Counted from the stretch's first letter, positions 1 through 9,220 are shown. The stretch: DNA of 64,000 nt from Fusobacterium mortiferum ATCC 9817 (GCF_000158195.2 NZ_GL987988.1:547632-611631), one strand, 5' to 3'. Notes: a model not told the origin generated them from the letters alone. Translations and numbers: made by a program.

Positions 1-158
1 TCAAATATGCTCTGTATGTGGTTATTAAAAGAATGGCAAGAAAAACTCTTGATGTAAGAGAGTGGACTTGTTCAGTTTGTCATACTCATCACGATAGAGA
101 TATAAACGCAGCTAAAAATATATTGACTGAAGGTCTAAGAATAAAACAAGCAGTCTAA
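1..158 (+). pseudogene. tnpB: IS200/IS605-family TnpB (OrfB) C-terminal remnant
   Basis: Only the C-terminal zinc-ribbon end of a TnpB-type RNA-guided nuclease is in the window; the gene starts upstream of base 1. The first Cys pair (CSVCG, frame from base 2) is followed by an in-frame TAA at 26-28. The reading frame then moves by one base, and [12 protein letters not shown] plus [13 protein letters not shown] continue in the frame starting at base 3, ending at TAA 156-158. The tail HDRDINAA is diagnostic of the family and holds the last acidic catalytic residue. The stop and the shift together indicate a decayed copy. The rest of the gene cannot be judged from here. Confidence 0.85.
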
Positions 159-159
159 A

Positions 160-290
160 AATAAAAAGAACCGTAGGAACTACGGGGTTAGCTTGGTAAA
201 TATAGTTGGCTAACAAAAGCAACTACTTCCCAAGAAGAAGCTCCCACTTCAAAAATTACAAAGTAATTTTAAGTGGGAGAGGTTCACATC
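160..290 (+). ncRNA. Right end of the IS605-type element, likely TnpB guide (omega/reRNA) scaffold and terminal hairpin
   Basis: Directly after tnpB lies a dense run of hairpins: CCGTAG/CTACGG (171-176/180-185), GTTAGC/GCTAAC (187-192/209-214) and CTTGG/CCAAG (192-196/230-234). Then comes a long imperfect hairpin with outer arms CTCCCACTT/AAGTGGGAG (241-249/271-279) and inner arms AAAATTAC/GTAATTTT (252-259/263-270). In IS200/IS605 elements the subterminal hairpin marks the right end, and the omega RNA overlaps the 3' end of tnpB and runs into this end. The element probably stops just after GGTTCAC (281-287). Hairpins are seen directly; the RNA role and the exact boundary are inferred. Confidence 0.6.
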
Positions 291-334
291 TTATTTATAA
301 TCATAATATAAGTTCAGATATCTAATTTTTTCAA

Positions 335-1693
335 TTAGTTTTTAAAGCTGTGGATAGGAGCAGGAATTCTTCCTCCCCTTTTAATAAAGTCATCACACTT
401 AAATTTATTTACAGCCATAATAGGAGCATATCCAAGTAGTCCACCAAACTCTACCATCTCTCCTACACCTTTTCCAATTACAGGAATAATTCTCACAGCA
501 GTAGTCTTATTATTTACCATTCCAATAGCAGATTCATCAGCTATTATACCAGAGATAGTATAAGCAGATGTATCTCCAGGAATGGCTATCATATCAAGTC
601 CAACTGAACATACACAAGTCATAGCCTCCAATTTTTCTAAAGTAAGTGCACCAATTTTAGCAGCTTCTATCATAGCGTGGTCTTCACTTACAGGAATGAA
701 AGCACCACTCAATCCTCCAACATATGATGAAGCCATTACTCCACCTTTTTTAACGTTGTCATTTAATATAGCAAGAGCAGCAGTAGTTCCAGGAGCACCA
801 GCATGTTCTAGTCCCATCTCTTGGAAAATCTCGGCTATACTATCTCCCACAGCAGGAGTAGGAGCAAGAGATAGATCTATAATTCCAAAAGGAACATTTA
901 ACCTTTTAGCAGCTTCTTGAGCAACTATTTGTCCAGCTCTAGTTATTTTAAAAGCAGTCTTTTTAACTACTTCACAAAGAGTTTCAAAGTCAGCACCTTT
1001 AGCTTCAACAAGAGCTCTTTTTACAACTCCAGGTCCACTTACTCCAACATTTATTACGCAATCAGCTTCTCCAACTCCATGGAAAGCTCCAGCCATAAAT
1101 GGATTATCTTCAACAGCATTACAGAATACTACAAGTTTTGCACAACCTAAACAATCAATATCTTTTGTAAGTTCAGCAGTTTCTACAATAATTTCTCCCA
1201 TTCTTTTTACAGCATCCATATTAATTCCATTTCTTGAAGTTCCAACATTAATTGATGAACAAACTCTTTCAGTAACTTTCATAGCTTCTGGAATAGAGTC
1301 AATAAGTATCTTATCAGCAGGGGTACATCCCTTATGAACAAGGGCAGAAAAACCACCGATAAAGTTTACACCACAATCTTTAGCCGCTCTATCTAAAGTC
1401 TTTGCTATACTTACATAAGAATCAGTTTTACAACCAGCAGCAGCAATAGCAATAGGAGTAACAGATATTCTTTTATTTACAACAGGTATCCCATATTGTC
1501 TAGCTATATCATCTCCAACTTTTACTAAATCTTTAGCATAAGTTGTGATTTTTTTATATATTTTTTCATTGAATTTATCTACATCTGGGTCAGCACAATC
1601 TAAAAGACTAATACCCATAGTTATAGTACGTACATCTAGATTAGACTCAGCAATCATCTTATTAGTTTCTTGAATTTCTACTCTGGAAATCAT
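335..1693 (-). CDS. UPF0210/PFL (DUF711) family protein
   Basis: A 452-residue protein of the UPF0210 (DUF711) family, conserved in many anaerobes and related in fold to glycyl-radical pyruvate-formate-lyase-like proteins; no reaction has been established that I know of. The length is typical and there is no signal peptide. The longest frame begins with TTG at 1696, but ATG at 1693 sits 7 nt after AGGAGG (1701-1706) and is the better start. It lies 18 bp downstream of an ACT-domain gene of the UPF0237 family, and this UPF0237-UPF0210 pairing is a widespread conserved operon. That suggests amino-acid-linked regulation of this protein, but the function is unknown. Confidence 0.9.
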   Translation of the reverse strand: MISRVEIQETNKMIAESNLDVRTITMGISLLDCADPDVDKFNEKIYKKITTYAKDLVKVGDDIARQYGIPVVNKRISVTPIAIAAAGCKTDSYVSIAKTLDRAAKDCGVNFIGGFSALVHKGCTPADKILIDSIPEAMKVTERVCSSINVGTSRNGINMDAVKRMGEIIVETAELTKDIDCLGCAKLVVFCNAVEDNPFMAGAFHGVGEADCVINVGVSGPGVVKRALVEAKGADFETLCEVVKKTAFKITRAGQIVAQEAAKRLNVPFGIIDLSLAPTPAVGDSIAEIFQEMGLEHAGAPGTTAALAILNDNVKKGGVMASSYVGGLSGAFIPVSEDHAMIEAAKIGALTLEKLEAMTCVCSVGLDMIAIPGDTSAYTISGIIADESAIGMVNNKTTAVRIIPVIGKGVGEMVEFGGLLGYAPIMAVNKFKCDDFIKRGGRIPAPIHSFKN

Positions 1694-1711
1694 CAAAATT
1701 CCTCCTTAATT

Positions 1712-1981
1712 TTATATACGGTGCATACAGTTGAATATATCTTCATGTTGAACTGTAATTTTTACTCCAAGATTATTTCCAATTTCTATTAAATCATCTG
1801 TAAAAGCTTCAAGAGATTTAGAAGCTTTATCAGCATCTACGATCATCATCATATTAAAATACCCACTTACAATAGTTTGAGATATATCAAGAATATTGAT
1901 ATTTACCTCTGATAGATAAGTACAAACTTTAGCAATAATTCCAACTTTATCTGTTCCTAGAACAGTAATAATACATTTCAT
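1712..1981 (-). CDS. ACT domain protein, UPF0237 family
   Basis: An 89-residue stand-alone ACT domain: the start MKCIITVLGTDKVGIIAKV gives the first beta strand and the GI(I/V)A loop that binds small ligands, usually amino acids, in ACT dimers. ATG 1981 follows a good AGGAGG. It is the first gene of a two-gene minus-strand operon with the UPF0210 gene 18 bp downstream. The family is presumed to be a regulatory ligand sensor; the ligand cannot be told from the sequence. Confidence 0.9.
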   Translation of the reverse strand: MKCIITVLGTDKVGIIAKVCTYLSEVNINILDISQTIVSGYFNMMMIVDADKASKSLEAFTDDLIEIGNNLGVKITVQHEDIFNCMHRI

Positions 1982-2076
1982 AAGATCCTCCTAAAATAAT
2001 TATTATATGAAAATTTTATCATAAAACGTGATAAATATCAAACATTAAAAAATATTATATAGATTTTACTATTTAC

Positions 2077-2105
2077 TTGAATGAAAAAATATATTAAGAT
2101 ATAGG
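2077..2105 (+). promoter_or_regulatory. Probable promoter of the DUF4438 gene
   Basis: TTGAAT (2077-2082), a 17-bp spacer and TATAGG (2100-2105) lie about 30 bp before the start codon at 2134. The -10 box is imperfect, so confidence is moderate. Confidence 0.4.
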
Positions 2106-2133
2106 AAATAAAACATTTTGAGGGAGGTATTTC

Positions 2134-3000
2134 ATGATAAAGACAAATAAAGAAAATTTAGTTATGCAATCTGTTGGAGGAAAAGTACATAGCCCAATAA
2201 TATCATCACCATATAGAATAAGTAGAGATGGGAAACCTATGATATTACCAGCTACTGGTGGAATTTCTTACAATGTAAAAGTGGGAGATTCATGTATGAA
2301 ATGGGTAGGAGACCATGTGGAGCCAGGAGTTAGTGTGAGAAATGAAAATACAGTTGAAAATACTGCACTTATGGTATTAGGTTGTATAGGAAATAGAGCT
2401 AGAGTTGTTTCTGGAGATGCTAAGGGAGCAGAGGGATTTGTAACAGGAGGACATGGTGGAATAGAACATACTCTTGTATATTTTGATGAAGAAACTTTAG
2501 ATAAGCTTACTTTAGATGATAAAATTATGGTGAAAGCTTTTGGACAAGGATTAGAGATAGAGGGATTTGAAGATGTAACTTGTATGAATATAGATCCAGA
2601 ACTTTTAGAAAAAATGGATATAAAAATTACAGAGGATGGTTGTTTAGAAGTTCCAGTAGTAACAGAGATACCACCATTTCTTATGGGTTCTGGTGTAGGA
2701 AGTTCTACAGCTTTTTCTGGAGATTACGATATAATGACTGGAGATAAGGAAGCAAATGAGAAGTATGGGATAAACAATCTTAGATTTGGAGATATAGTTT
2801 TACTTCAAGATTGTAATAACTGCTATGGAAGAGATTATCTAAAAGGTTCAGTAACAATTGGAGTAATAGTTCATAGTGATTGTATAAAAGCTGGACATGG
2901 ACCAGGAGTTACTGCTATCATGAGTTGTACTACTTCTAAGATAAAGGGAAAAATAGATAAAAATGCAAATATAGCTTATTATATGGGAATAATCGAATAA
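2134..3000 (+). CDS. DUF4438 family protein
   Basis: A 288-residue protein matching the DUF4438 family, known from structural-genomics work on Thermotoga proteins but without an assigned reaction. The N-terminal third has the glycine-rich stretch ILPATGGISYNVKVGD, the middle has GGHGGIEHT, and the C-terminal part has many Cys and His residues (NNCYGRDY, HSDCIKAGHGPGVT), consistent with a small-molecule or metal-binding enzyme. The start ATG 2134 follows GAGGGAGG. It is a single-gene unit; an inverted repeat with a T run follows at 3052-3110. No secretion signal is seen. Family assignment is by recognition, function unknown. Confidence 0.8.
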   Translation: MIKTNKENLVMQSVGGKVHSPIISSPYRISRDGKPMILPATGGISYNVKVGDSCMKWVGDHVEPGVSVRNENTVENTALMVLGCIGNRARVVSGDAKGAEGFVTGGHGGIEHTLVYFDEETLDKLTLDDKIMVKAFGQGLEIEGFEDVTCMNIDPELLEKMDIKITEDGCLEVPVVTEIPPFLMGSGVGSSTAFSGDYDIMTGDKEANEKYGINNLRFGDIVLLQDCNNCYGRDYLKGSVTIGVIVHSDCIKAGHGPGVTAIMSCTTSKIKGKIDKNANIAYYMGIIE

Positions 3001-3051
3001 TAAAAAAATTTCATTTTTAATATAAATAAAAAATACTTTTAATTTAAAGAG

Positions 3052-3110
3052 AATGATGATATAATCTAAAAATAGATTTTAAGGCTATTAATTTGTATCA
3101 TCATTTTTTA
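3052..3110 (+). terminator. Inverted repeat between DUF4438 and gdhA, possible terminator
   Basis: AATGATGATA (3052-3061) and TATCATCATT (3096-3105) are perfect inverted arms followed by a T run. A small hairpin AATCTA/TAGATT (3063-3068/3073-3078) sits inside the 34-base loop. The left arm overlaps a TATAAT (3060-3065) that could be the -10 of gdhA, so it could be an operator rather than a terminator. Confidence 0.45.
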
Positions 3111-3145
3111 TTATAAATAATAACTACTGGTTAAGGAGGAGAAAA

Positions 3146-4495
3146 ATGAGTATATCAGCAAAGCAATATGTTGAAAATGTAATTGAAAAAGTAAAAAGAC
3201 AAAATAAAGGAGAAGATGAATTTATACAAGCTGTAGAAGAAGTATTGACAAGTCTTACTCCATTTATAGAAAAAAATCCACAATACATAGAAGCAAATAT
3301 ATTAGAGAGAATAGTTGAACCAGAAAGAATAATAATGTTTAAAGTTCCTTGGGAAGATGACAATGGAAATATTCAAGTAAACAGAGGATATAGAGTAGAA
3401 TTCAATGGAGTAATTGGACCATACAAAGGAGGACTTAGATTCCATCCAACAGTTACTTTAGGGGCTATGAAATTTTTAGGATTTGAACAAACTTTTAAAA
3501 ATTCACTTACAGGGTTACCAATAGGTGGAGGAAAAGGAGGAAGTGACTTTAACTCTACTGATAAATCTGAGAGAGAGATAAAAAGATTCTGTGAAAGTTT
3601 TATGACTGAGCTATATCGTCATATAGGTCCAGATAAAGATGTCCCAGCTGGAGATATTGGAGTTTCTGGAAAAGAGATAGGATATCTATTTGGACACTAT
3701 AGAAGAATAAAGGGAGCATATGAAAATGGAGTACTTACAGGGAAACATTTAAACTATGGTGGAAGCAAAATTAGACCTGAAGCAACTGGATATGGACTTA
3801 CTTACTTTACACAAGAGATATTAAAAGATATGGGAGAAACTTTTGAAGGAAAAACTGTAGCAGTATCTGGATATGGAAACGTAGCTTGGGGAACTGCTGA
3901 GAAGATGACAGAATTAGGAGCAAAAGTAGTTACTATCTCTGGGTCAAAAGGATATGTATATGCTAAAGATGGACTTACTAAAGAGCAAATAGATTATATG
4001 CTAGTTTTAAGAGCTAATAAAGATGTAACTTTAAAAGATTTTGCTGAGAAATTTGGATTGGAATATTTTCCTGGACAAAAACCTTGGGGAGTAAAAGTGG
4101 ATATAGCTGCCCCTTGTGCAATTCAAAATGAGATTGTATTAGAGGATGCAAAATTATTAGTAGCTAATGGAGTAAAAGTGGTTTGTGAAGGAGCTAATAT
4201 GCCATGCTCTAATGAGGCAATAGATCTATTTGAAAAAAGTGGAGTAAAATTTGGAGCAGCTAAGGCAGCTAATGCTGGTGGAGTTGCTGTATCAGCTCTT
4301 GAGATGTCACAAAATAGTATGAGATATCAATGGAGTGAAGAGGAAGTAGATAAAAAATTACAAGAGATAATGAAAGGCATCTATCAAAAAGCTAAAGAGA
4401 TGAGTGAAGAGTATGGTGTTACATTAGCAGCTGGAGCTAATATAGCTGGATTTAAAAAAGTTGCTGATACTATGCTTATGCAAGGAAATTATTAA
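3146..4495 (+). CDS. gdhA: NADP-type glutamate dehydrogenase
   Basis: A 449-residue hexameric-type glutamate dehydrogenase interconverting glutamate and 2-oxoglutarate plus ammonia in the cytoplasm. The N-terminal half carries the substrate domain with the PIGGGKGGSDF lysine loop and the GPDKDVPAGDIGV loop. The C-terminal half carries the Rossmann nucleotide site (VSGYGNVAWG) and the late motif GAAKAANAGGVA. Length is normal for the bacterial small GDH. The start ATG follows AAGGAGG. It stands alone, with a strong terminator at about 4529. In amino-acid-fermenting anaerobes such an enzyme links glutamate fermentation to nitrogen assimilation; the NADP preference is from family resemblance. 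Confidence 0.96.
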   Translation: MSISAKQYVENVIEKVKRQNKGEDEFIQAVEEVLTSLTPFIEKNPQYIEANILERIVEPERIIMFKVPWEDDNGNIQVNRGYRVEFNGVIGPYKGGLRFHPTVTLGAMKFLGFEQTFKNSLTGLPIGGGKGGSDFNSTDKSEREIKRFCESFMTELYRHIGPDKDVPAGDIGVSGKEIGYLFGHYRRIKGAYENGVLTGKHLNYGGSKIRPEATGYGLTYFTQEILKDMGETFEGKTVAVSGYGNVAWGTAEKMTELGAKVVTISGSKGYVYAKDGLTKEQIDYMLVLRANKDVTLKDFAEKFGLEYFPGQKPWGVKVDIAAPCAIQNEIVLEDAKLLVANGVKVVCEGANMPCSNEAIDLFEKSGVKFGAAKAANAGGVAVSALEMSQNSMRYQWSEEEVDKKLQEIMKGIYQKAKEMSEEYGVTLAAGANIAGFKKVADTMLMQGNY

Positions 4496-4528
4496 TTGAT
4501 TAAAAAAATCAGTTAATACAAAATATGA

Positions 4529-4587
4529 AAAATAGGGAGCTTGAGAAACGACTTTGTAAAATCGGTTTTAAGCCTCCTATTTTTTTA
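4529..4587 (+). terminator. Terminator after gdhA containing a repeated mini-hairpin
   Basis: Outer arms AATAGG (4531-4536) and CCTATT (4576-4581) extend inward as an almost complete stem, followed by seven T. The loop carries a 27-nt element (4546-4572) that recurs with 23/27 identity at 59234-59260. Confidence 0.8.
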
Positions 4588-4821
4588 TTTTGGACTAATT
4601 ATATGGTTAAAAAATATAGTGTTTTAAGCTTCTAAAATAGTGTTTTTAGCTGAAGCTCTAACCTTGAATTAAAGGGTCTTCTAGGAGATAAAAAAATAAA
4701 AAATACATACGTTATTTTATTTATTTACTAATTATTGTTAATAAAATTGATAAAAATAAAGAAAATATTAAAATTATCTATTTACTTTTTTATAATAAAT
4801 GCAAGAAATATATTTAGTTTT
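4588..4821. other. Gene-free AT-rich stretch with a short direct repeat
   Basis: Together with the terminator this makes a gap of about 330 bp between gdhA and the YchJ-like gene. It holds a 14-nt near-exact direct repeat (4617-4630 and 4638-4651, TAGTGTTTT[A/T]AGCT, 21 bp apart) and the complementary pair AGCTTC/GAAGCT around it. I see no ORF, tRNA or recognisable RNA here. Confidence 0.5.
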
Positions 4822-5163
4822 TTATGAATTATTTATAGGTAACCAACCTTTATAGTACCAATGTCTACCTTTTTTTACAAAGTAGCTTCTCTCATGATGT
4901 ACTACTTCTTCTCCACTAATTAAATCTATATACTTAGCTTTAAACTCTACTATCCCCTCTTTATCAAATTGAGTTCCAGCTATGGTTTCTACAATTTCAA
5001 GACCTAACCATTTAGAATTTTTAGACCATTCTTCTGCTTCTTTCCAATCTATTCCTTTAGCTGTTTTAGGGTCGTGTGTATTTTTTATAAATTCAATATC
5101 TCCCTTAGTATAAGCTTCATATCTAGCTTTCATAAGTTCAAGAGCTGTCTTTGGATTACTCAT
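4822..5163 (-). CDS. YchJ-like (UPF0225-type) NTF2-fold protein without SEC-C motifs
   Basis: A 113-residue protein that aligns by eye with the middle domain of E. coli YchJ: RYEAYTKGDIEFIKNTHDP near the N-terminus, KWLGLEIVE at about 50, and ERSYFVKKGRHWYYKGW near the end. Unlike YchJ it has no N- or C-terminal Cys-rich SEC-C zinc motifs, so it is a bare NTF2-like domain. The start ATG 5163 follows GGAGG. It is divergent from recG, with about 116 bp between them. No reaction is known for this domain. Confidence 0.75.
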   Translation of the reverse strand: MSNPKTALELMKARYEAYTKGDIEFIKNTHDPKTAKGIDWKEAEEWSKNSKWLGLEIVETIAGTQFDKEGIVEFKAKYIDLISGEEVVHHERSYFVKKGRHWYYKGWLPINNS

Positions 5164-5279
5164 CTTTACCTCCGATAATTTTTTATCTTAATTATATCAT
5201 TTTTTTAAAGATATTTCTTTAGAAAGTTAATAATATCTATGATATAATAAAAGATATTGAAAAGGAAAGGAGTGAGAAA

Positions 5280-7334
5280 GTGGGAAGATATAACACAATA
5301 TATTGGCCATTGGAAAACATAGACATCGGTATAGATGCTAAAAATTTAAAAAAGTTAGAGAAGCTGGGAATAAAATCAATAGCTGATATGCTCTACTACT
5401 TTCCAAGAGCCTATGATGATAGAACTAATATAAAAAAAATAGGAGAGTTGAGAGGGGAGGAGTATGTAGTTTTAAAAGCTACACTTATGACTGTAACAGC
5501 TCCCCCTACTCGTTCAGGACTTAAGATGGTAAAAGCTACTGCCACAGATGGAAGTGGGATAATAGAGTTGGTATGGTTTCAGATGCCATATCTTAGAAAA
5601 ACTCTTAAGATAGGAGAGGAATATATATTTATTGGTCAAGTCAAGAGAGGATATATATTTCAGATAGTAAATCCAGAGTTTAAGTTGAGTAGTAATCAAA
5701 AGAGATTAGATGAGGGAGAGATACTCCCAATATATAGTTCAAGTAAGGAGTTACCACAGAACTCTTTAAGAAAACTTATGGAGAAGATGTTAAATACAAC
5801 TCTTGCTGTAATAGAAGAAAATATTCCAGAAGAGATTATAAAAAAATACAAACTTATGGGGAGAAAAGAGGCTCTAAGAGAGATACATTTTCCTAAGAAT
5901 AGTAAAAATTTAGAGGAAGCTAAAAGACGTTTTGCTGTAGAAGAACTTTTAGTTTTAGAGATGGGAATACTCCAGAAAAGGTTTGAAGTGGATAATCAAA
6001 ATATAGAGAGGTATCATCTTGAGGATAAAAAAACTTTAGTGAAAGCTTATCTATCATCTTTACCTTTTGAACTTACTAATGCACAAAAGAGAGTAATCAC
6101 AGAGATATATAAAGACTTAGCAAATGGAAGAGTGGTCAATAGGTTAGTACAGGGAGATGTAGGAAGTGGAAAGACTGCTGTATCTATGGTGTTACTTCTA
6201 TATATGTTAGAAAACTCTTATCAAGGGGTACTTATGGCTCCAACAGAGATATTAGCTGTACAGCATTATCTTTCAGTAAAGGATAAATTTGAAAAACTTG
6301 GAGTGAGAGTAGAACTACTTACAGGAAGTTTTACTGGAAAGAAGAAACAAAGACTTTTAGAAGATATAGCAAATGGAGATGTAGGGATAGTAATAGGAAC
6401 ACATGCACTTATAGAAGAGAGTGTAGTTTTTCATAGATTAGGTATGATAATAATAGATGAGCAACATAGATTTGGAGTATTGCAAAGAAAGGCTCTAAGA
6501 GATAAAGGAGTGCTTGCTAATCTTGTGGTAATGAGTGCTACACCTATTCCACGTTCATTAGCACTGAGTATCTATGGAGATTTAGATGTATCTGTAATAG
6601 ATGAGTTACCACCAGGGAGAAAACCAATTCGTACTAAGTGGATAGCCACAGATGAAGAGATAGAAACTATGTATGATTTTATAGATAAAAAGCTTTCCCA
6701 AGGAAGGCAAGCTTACTTTATAGCTCCACTTATAGAGGAGAGTGAAAAACTTTCAGCAAAATCAACAGCAGAGCTTATGGAAGAGGTAGAAAAATTTTTA
6801 CCAAATTATAAGATAGGAGTTTTACATGGAAAAATGAAAAACTCTGAAAAAGATGAGATAATGAGTAGATTTAAAAATAAAGAATTGGATATCTTAGTAT
6901 CTACAACGGTTATAGAGGTAGGGGTGGACGTACCTAACTCATCTATAATTGTAATCAATAATGCTGAGAGATTTGGACTCTCTGCTCTACATCAACTACG
7001 TGGGAGAGTTGGAAGAGGGCAGTATCAATCTTACTGTTTTTTAGTTTCTAAGACAGATAATGCTACTTCAAAGGCTAGACTTCAAGTTATGGAAGAGACA
7101 CAAGATGGATTTAAAATAGCCGAAGAGGATTTGAGACTTAGAAAGTCTGGAGAGATTTTTGGTACAAGGCAGAGTGGATTAAGTGATTTAAAATTTGTAG
7201 ATATAGTACATGATGTAAAAACTATAAAACTTGTTAAAGATATATGTTATGAATATTTAAAAGAGAATCATGGTGAGATAAAAAATGAATATCTTCTTGT
7301 AGATATTTCTGAAAAGTTTAAAGAGGTAAAATAA
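5280..7334 (+). CDS. recG: ATP-dependent DNA helicase RecG
   Basis: A 684-residue superfamily 2 helicase that remodels stalled forks and Holliday junctions. It has an N-terminal wedge/OB domain (roughly residues 60-150), Walker A GDVGSGKT near 290, the Walker B box DEQH near 393, SATPIPR (motif III), and the C-terminal motifs TTVIEVGVDVPN and QLRGRVGRG. The start is a GTG at 5280 preceded by GGAAAGGAG; no better ATG is near. A TATAAT with a TG extension lies at 5243-5248. The proS gene follows 87 bp later with its own promoter. Confidence 0.97.
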   Translation: MGRYNTIYWPLENIDIGIDAKNLKKLEKLGIKSIADMLYYFPRAYDDRTNIKKIGELRGEEYVVLKATLMTVTAPPTRSGLKMVKATATDGSGIIELVWFQMPYLRKTLKIGEEYIFIGQVKRGYIFQIVNPEFKLSSNQKRLDEGEILPIYSSSKELPQNSLRKLMEKMLNTTLAVIEENIPEEIIKKYKLMGRKEALREIHFPKNSKNLEEAKRRFAVEELLVLEMGILQKRFEVDNQNIERYHLEDKKTLVKAYLSSLPFELTNAQKRVITEIYKDLANGRVVNRLVQGDVGSGKTAVSMVLLLYMLENSYQGVLMAPTEILAVQHYLSVKDKFEKLGVRVELLTGSFTGKKKQRLLEDIANGDVGIVIGTHALIEESVVFHRLGMIIIDEQHRFGVLQRKALRDKGVLANLVVMSATPIPRSLALSIYGDLDVSVIDELPPGRKPIRTKWIATDEEIETMYDFIDKKLSQGRQAYFIAPLIEESEKLSAKSTAELMEEVEKFLPNYKIGVLHGKMKNSEKDEIMSRFKNKELDILVSTTVIEVGVDVPNSSIIVINNAERFGLSALHQLRGRVGRGQYQSYCFLVSKTDNATSKARLQVMEETQDGFKIAEEDLRLRKSGEIFGTRQSGLSDLKFVDIVHDVKTIKLVKDICYEYLKENHGEIKNEYLLVDISEKFKEVK

Positions 7335-7358
7335 TAGTTAAGAAAGATTAAAAAACTT

Positions 7359-7388
7359 TAGACAAAATAAGAGATAATATGATAAAAT
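7359..7388 (+). promoter_or_regulatory. Probable proS promoter
   Basis: TAGACA (7359-7364), an 18-bp spacer and TAAAAT (7383-7388). The surrounding AAAACTTTAGACAAAAT is identical to the sequence upstream of ligA (43381-43397), which supports it as a real -35 region. Confidence 0.55.
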
Positions 7389-7421
7389 ATAAAGTAAAAT
7401 AAAATTTATATGGAGGAAAAA

Positions 7422-9131
7422 ATGAGATTCAGTAAGAGTTATATTAAGACACTTAAAGAAACTCCAAAAGAAGCAGAGATAGCAAGTCATAAACTTCTTT
7501 TGAGAGCTGGAATGATTAAGAAATTAACTAGCGGAGTGTATACTTACCTACCGTTAGGATTAAAAGCTCTTAAAAAAGTAGAAAATATTGTAAGAAGAGA
7601 GATGGATAGAGCAGGAGCTCAAGAGATATTCATGCCAGTATTACAACCAGCTGAACTTTGGAAAGAGAGTGGAAGATGGGAAGTAATGGGGCCTCTTATG
7701 ATGAAATTACAAGATAGAGCTAAGAGAGATTTCGTATTAGGACCAACTCACGAAGAAGTAGTAACTGATGTTATCAGAAATGATGTTGCTTCATACAAGC
7801 AATTACCTTTAAACCTTTACCAAATTCAAACTAAATTTAGAGATGAGATAAGACCAAGATTTGGACTTATGAGAGGAAGAGAGTTTATAATGAAAGATGC
7901 TTACTCTTTCCATGCTACAAGAGAGTCTTTAGATGAAGAGTTTGATAATATGGAAGCTACTTATAAGAGAATTTTCTCAAGCTGTGGTTTAAAATTTAGA
8001 CCTGTTGAGGCTGACTCTGGAGCAATAGGAGGAAGTGGATCAAAAGAGTTCCACGTATTAGCAGATTCTGGAGAAGATGAAATCATCTACTGTGAGAGCT
8101 GTGATTACGCAGCAAACGTAGAAACAGCTGTAAGTAAAGTTTTCCATGCTGAAAAAGAGGAATTAAAAGCTGTAGAATTAGTAGATACTCCAAATGTATC
8201 TAAAATAGAAGATGTAGTAGAATACTTAAAAGTTCCTGTGGAGAGAACAGTAAAAGCTATGATGTATAGAGATATGGGAACTGACCAAGTATATATGGTT
8301 TTAATCAGAGGAGATTATGAAGTTAATGAAACTAAGCTTAAAAATGCTGTAGATGCAATAGAGGTTGAGTTATTAACTGATGAGCAATTAGAAAAGTTAG
8401 GACTAGTAAAAGGATTTATTGGACCATTTGGAATTGATTTAGGAGATATCAAAGTAGTAGCTGATGATACTGTATTAGAGATTACTAATCACACAGCTGG
8501 AGGAAATAAAATAGATACTCACTATATTAATGTAAACTATGGAAGAGATTACAAAGCTGATATAATAAAAGATGTAAAAACTGTAAAACCTGGACACGTT
8601 TGTGAAAAATGTGGAGGAACTCTTGCTTCTGCTAGAGGAATAGAGGTTGGACATATATTCAAACTAGGAACTAAATACTCTGAAAAATTAGAAGCTACAT
8701 TTATAGATGAGAAAGGTGTAACACATCCAATAATAATGGGATGTTATGGAATAGGAGTTTCAAGAACTCTTGCTTCTGCTATTGAGCAAAACAATGATGA
8801 ATTTGGAATTGTTTGGCCATCAGCAATAGCTCCATATGTAGTAGATGTAATTCCAGCTAATATGAAAGATGCTGAACAAGTTGCTCTTGCTGAAGAGTTA
8901 TACAACTCATTATTAGATGAGGGAATAGATACTATACTTGATGATAGAGATGAAAGACCTGGATTTAAATTTAAAGATGCTGACTTAATAGGATTCCCAT
9001 TCAAAGTAATTTGTGGTAAAAAAGCTGCTGAGGGAATTGTTGAGTTAAAGATAAGAAAGACAGGAGAAACTTTTGAAATCTCTAAAGATGAAGTGATATA
9101 TAAAGTAAGAGAGTTAATGAAACAATACTAG
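7422..9131 (+). CDS. proS: Prolyl-tRNA synthetase, bacterial type with editing insert
   Basis: A 569-residue class II aminoacyl-tRNA synthetase charging tRNA-Pro. Motif 1 lies in the first 90 residues, motif 2 in the region FRDEIRPRFGLMRGREF, and motif 3 in GCYGIGVSRTLAS. A long insertion between motifs 2 and 3 (about residues 220-390) is the Ala-editing domain of the bacterial-type enzyme. The C-terminal anticodon-binding domain ends the protein. An upstream in-frame ATG at 7410 is actually part of the ribosome site (ATGGAGGAAAAA), so ATG 7422 is the start. A hairpin terminator follows at 9144. Confidence 0.97.
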   Translation: MRFSKSYIKTLKETPKEAEIASHKLLLRAGMIKKLTSGVYTYLPLGLKALKKVENIVRREMDRAGAQEIFMPVLQPAELWKESGRWEVMGPLMMKLQDRAKRDFVLGPTHEEVVTDVIRNDVASYKQLPLNLYQIQTKFRDEIRPRFGLMRGREFIMKDAYSFHATRESLDEEFDNMEATYKRIFSSCGLKFRPVEADSGAIGGSGSKEFHVLADSGEDEIIYCESCDYAANVETAVSKVFHAEKEELKAVELVDTPNVSKIEDVVEYLKVPVERTVKAMMYRDMGTDQVYMVLIRGDYEVNETKLKNAVDAIEVELLTDEQLEKLGLVKGFIGPFGIDLGDIKVVADDTVLEITNHTAGGNKIDTHYINVNYGRDYKADIIKDVKTVKPGHVCEKCGGTLASARGIEVGHIFKLGTKYSEKLEATFIDEKGVTHPIIMGCYGIGVSRTLASAIEQNNDEFGIVWPSAIAPYVVDVIPANMKDAEQVALAEELYNSLLDEGIDTILDDRDERPGFKFKDADLIGFPFKVICGKKAAEGIVELKIRKTGETFEISKDEVIYKVRELMKQY

Positions 9132-9143
9132 TTTTTAATGTAC

Positions 9144-9190
9144 GAGTGAAAAGGTTCAAAGTTTGAAATAGACTTTTTCACTCTTTTTAT
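9144..9190 (+). terminator. Terminator after proS
   Basis: GAGTGAAAAG (9144-9153) pairs with CTTTTTCACTC (9173-9183), followed by a T-rich run. Confidence 0.85.
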
Positions 9191-9220
9191 TTTATTATTA
9201 TAAAAGATTTTGGAGGAAAA

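Noticed and set aside
582-1150. Plus-strand frames opposite the UPF0210 gene
   Set aside because: Low-complexity Ser/Thr/Tyr-rich shadows of a clear minus-strand gene, without ribosome sites.
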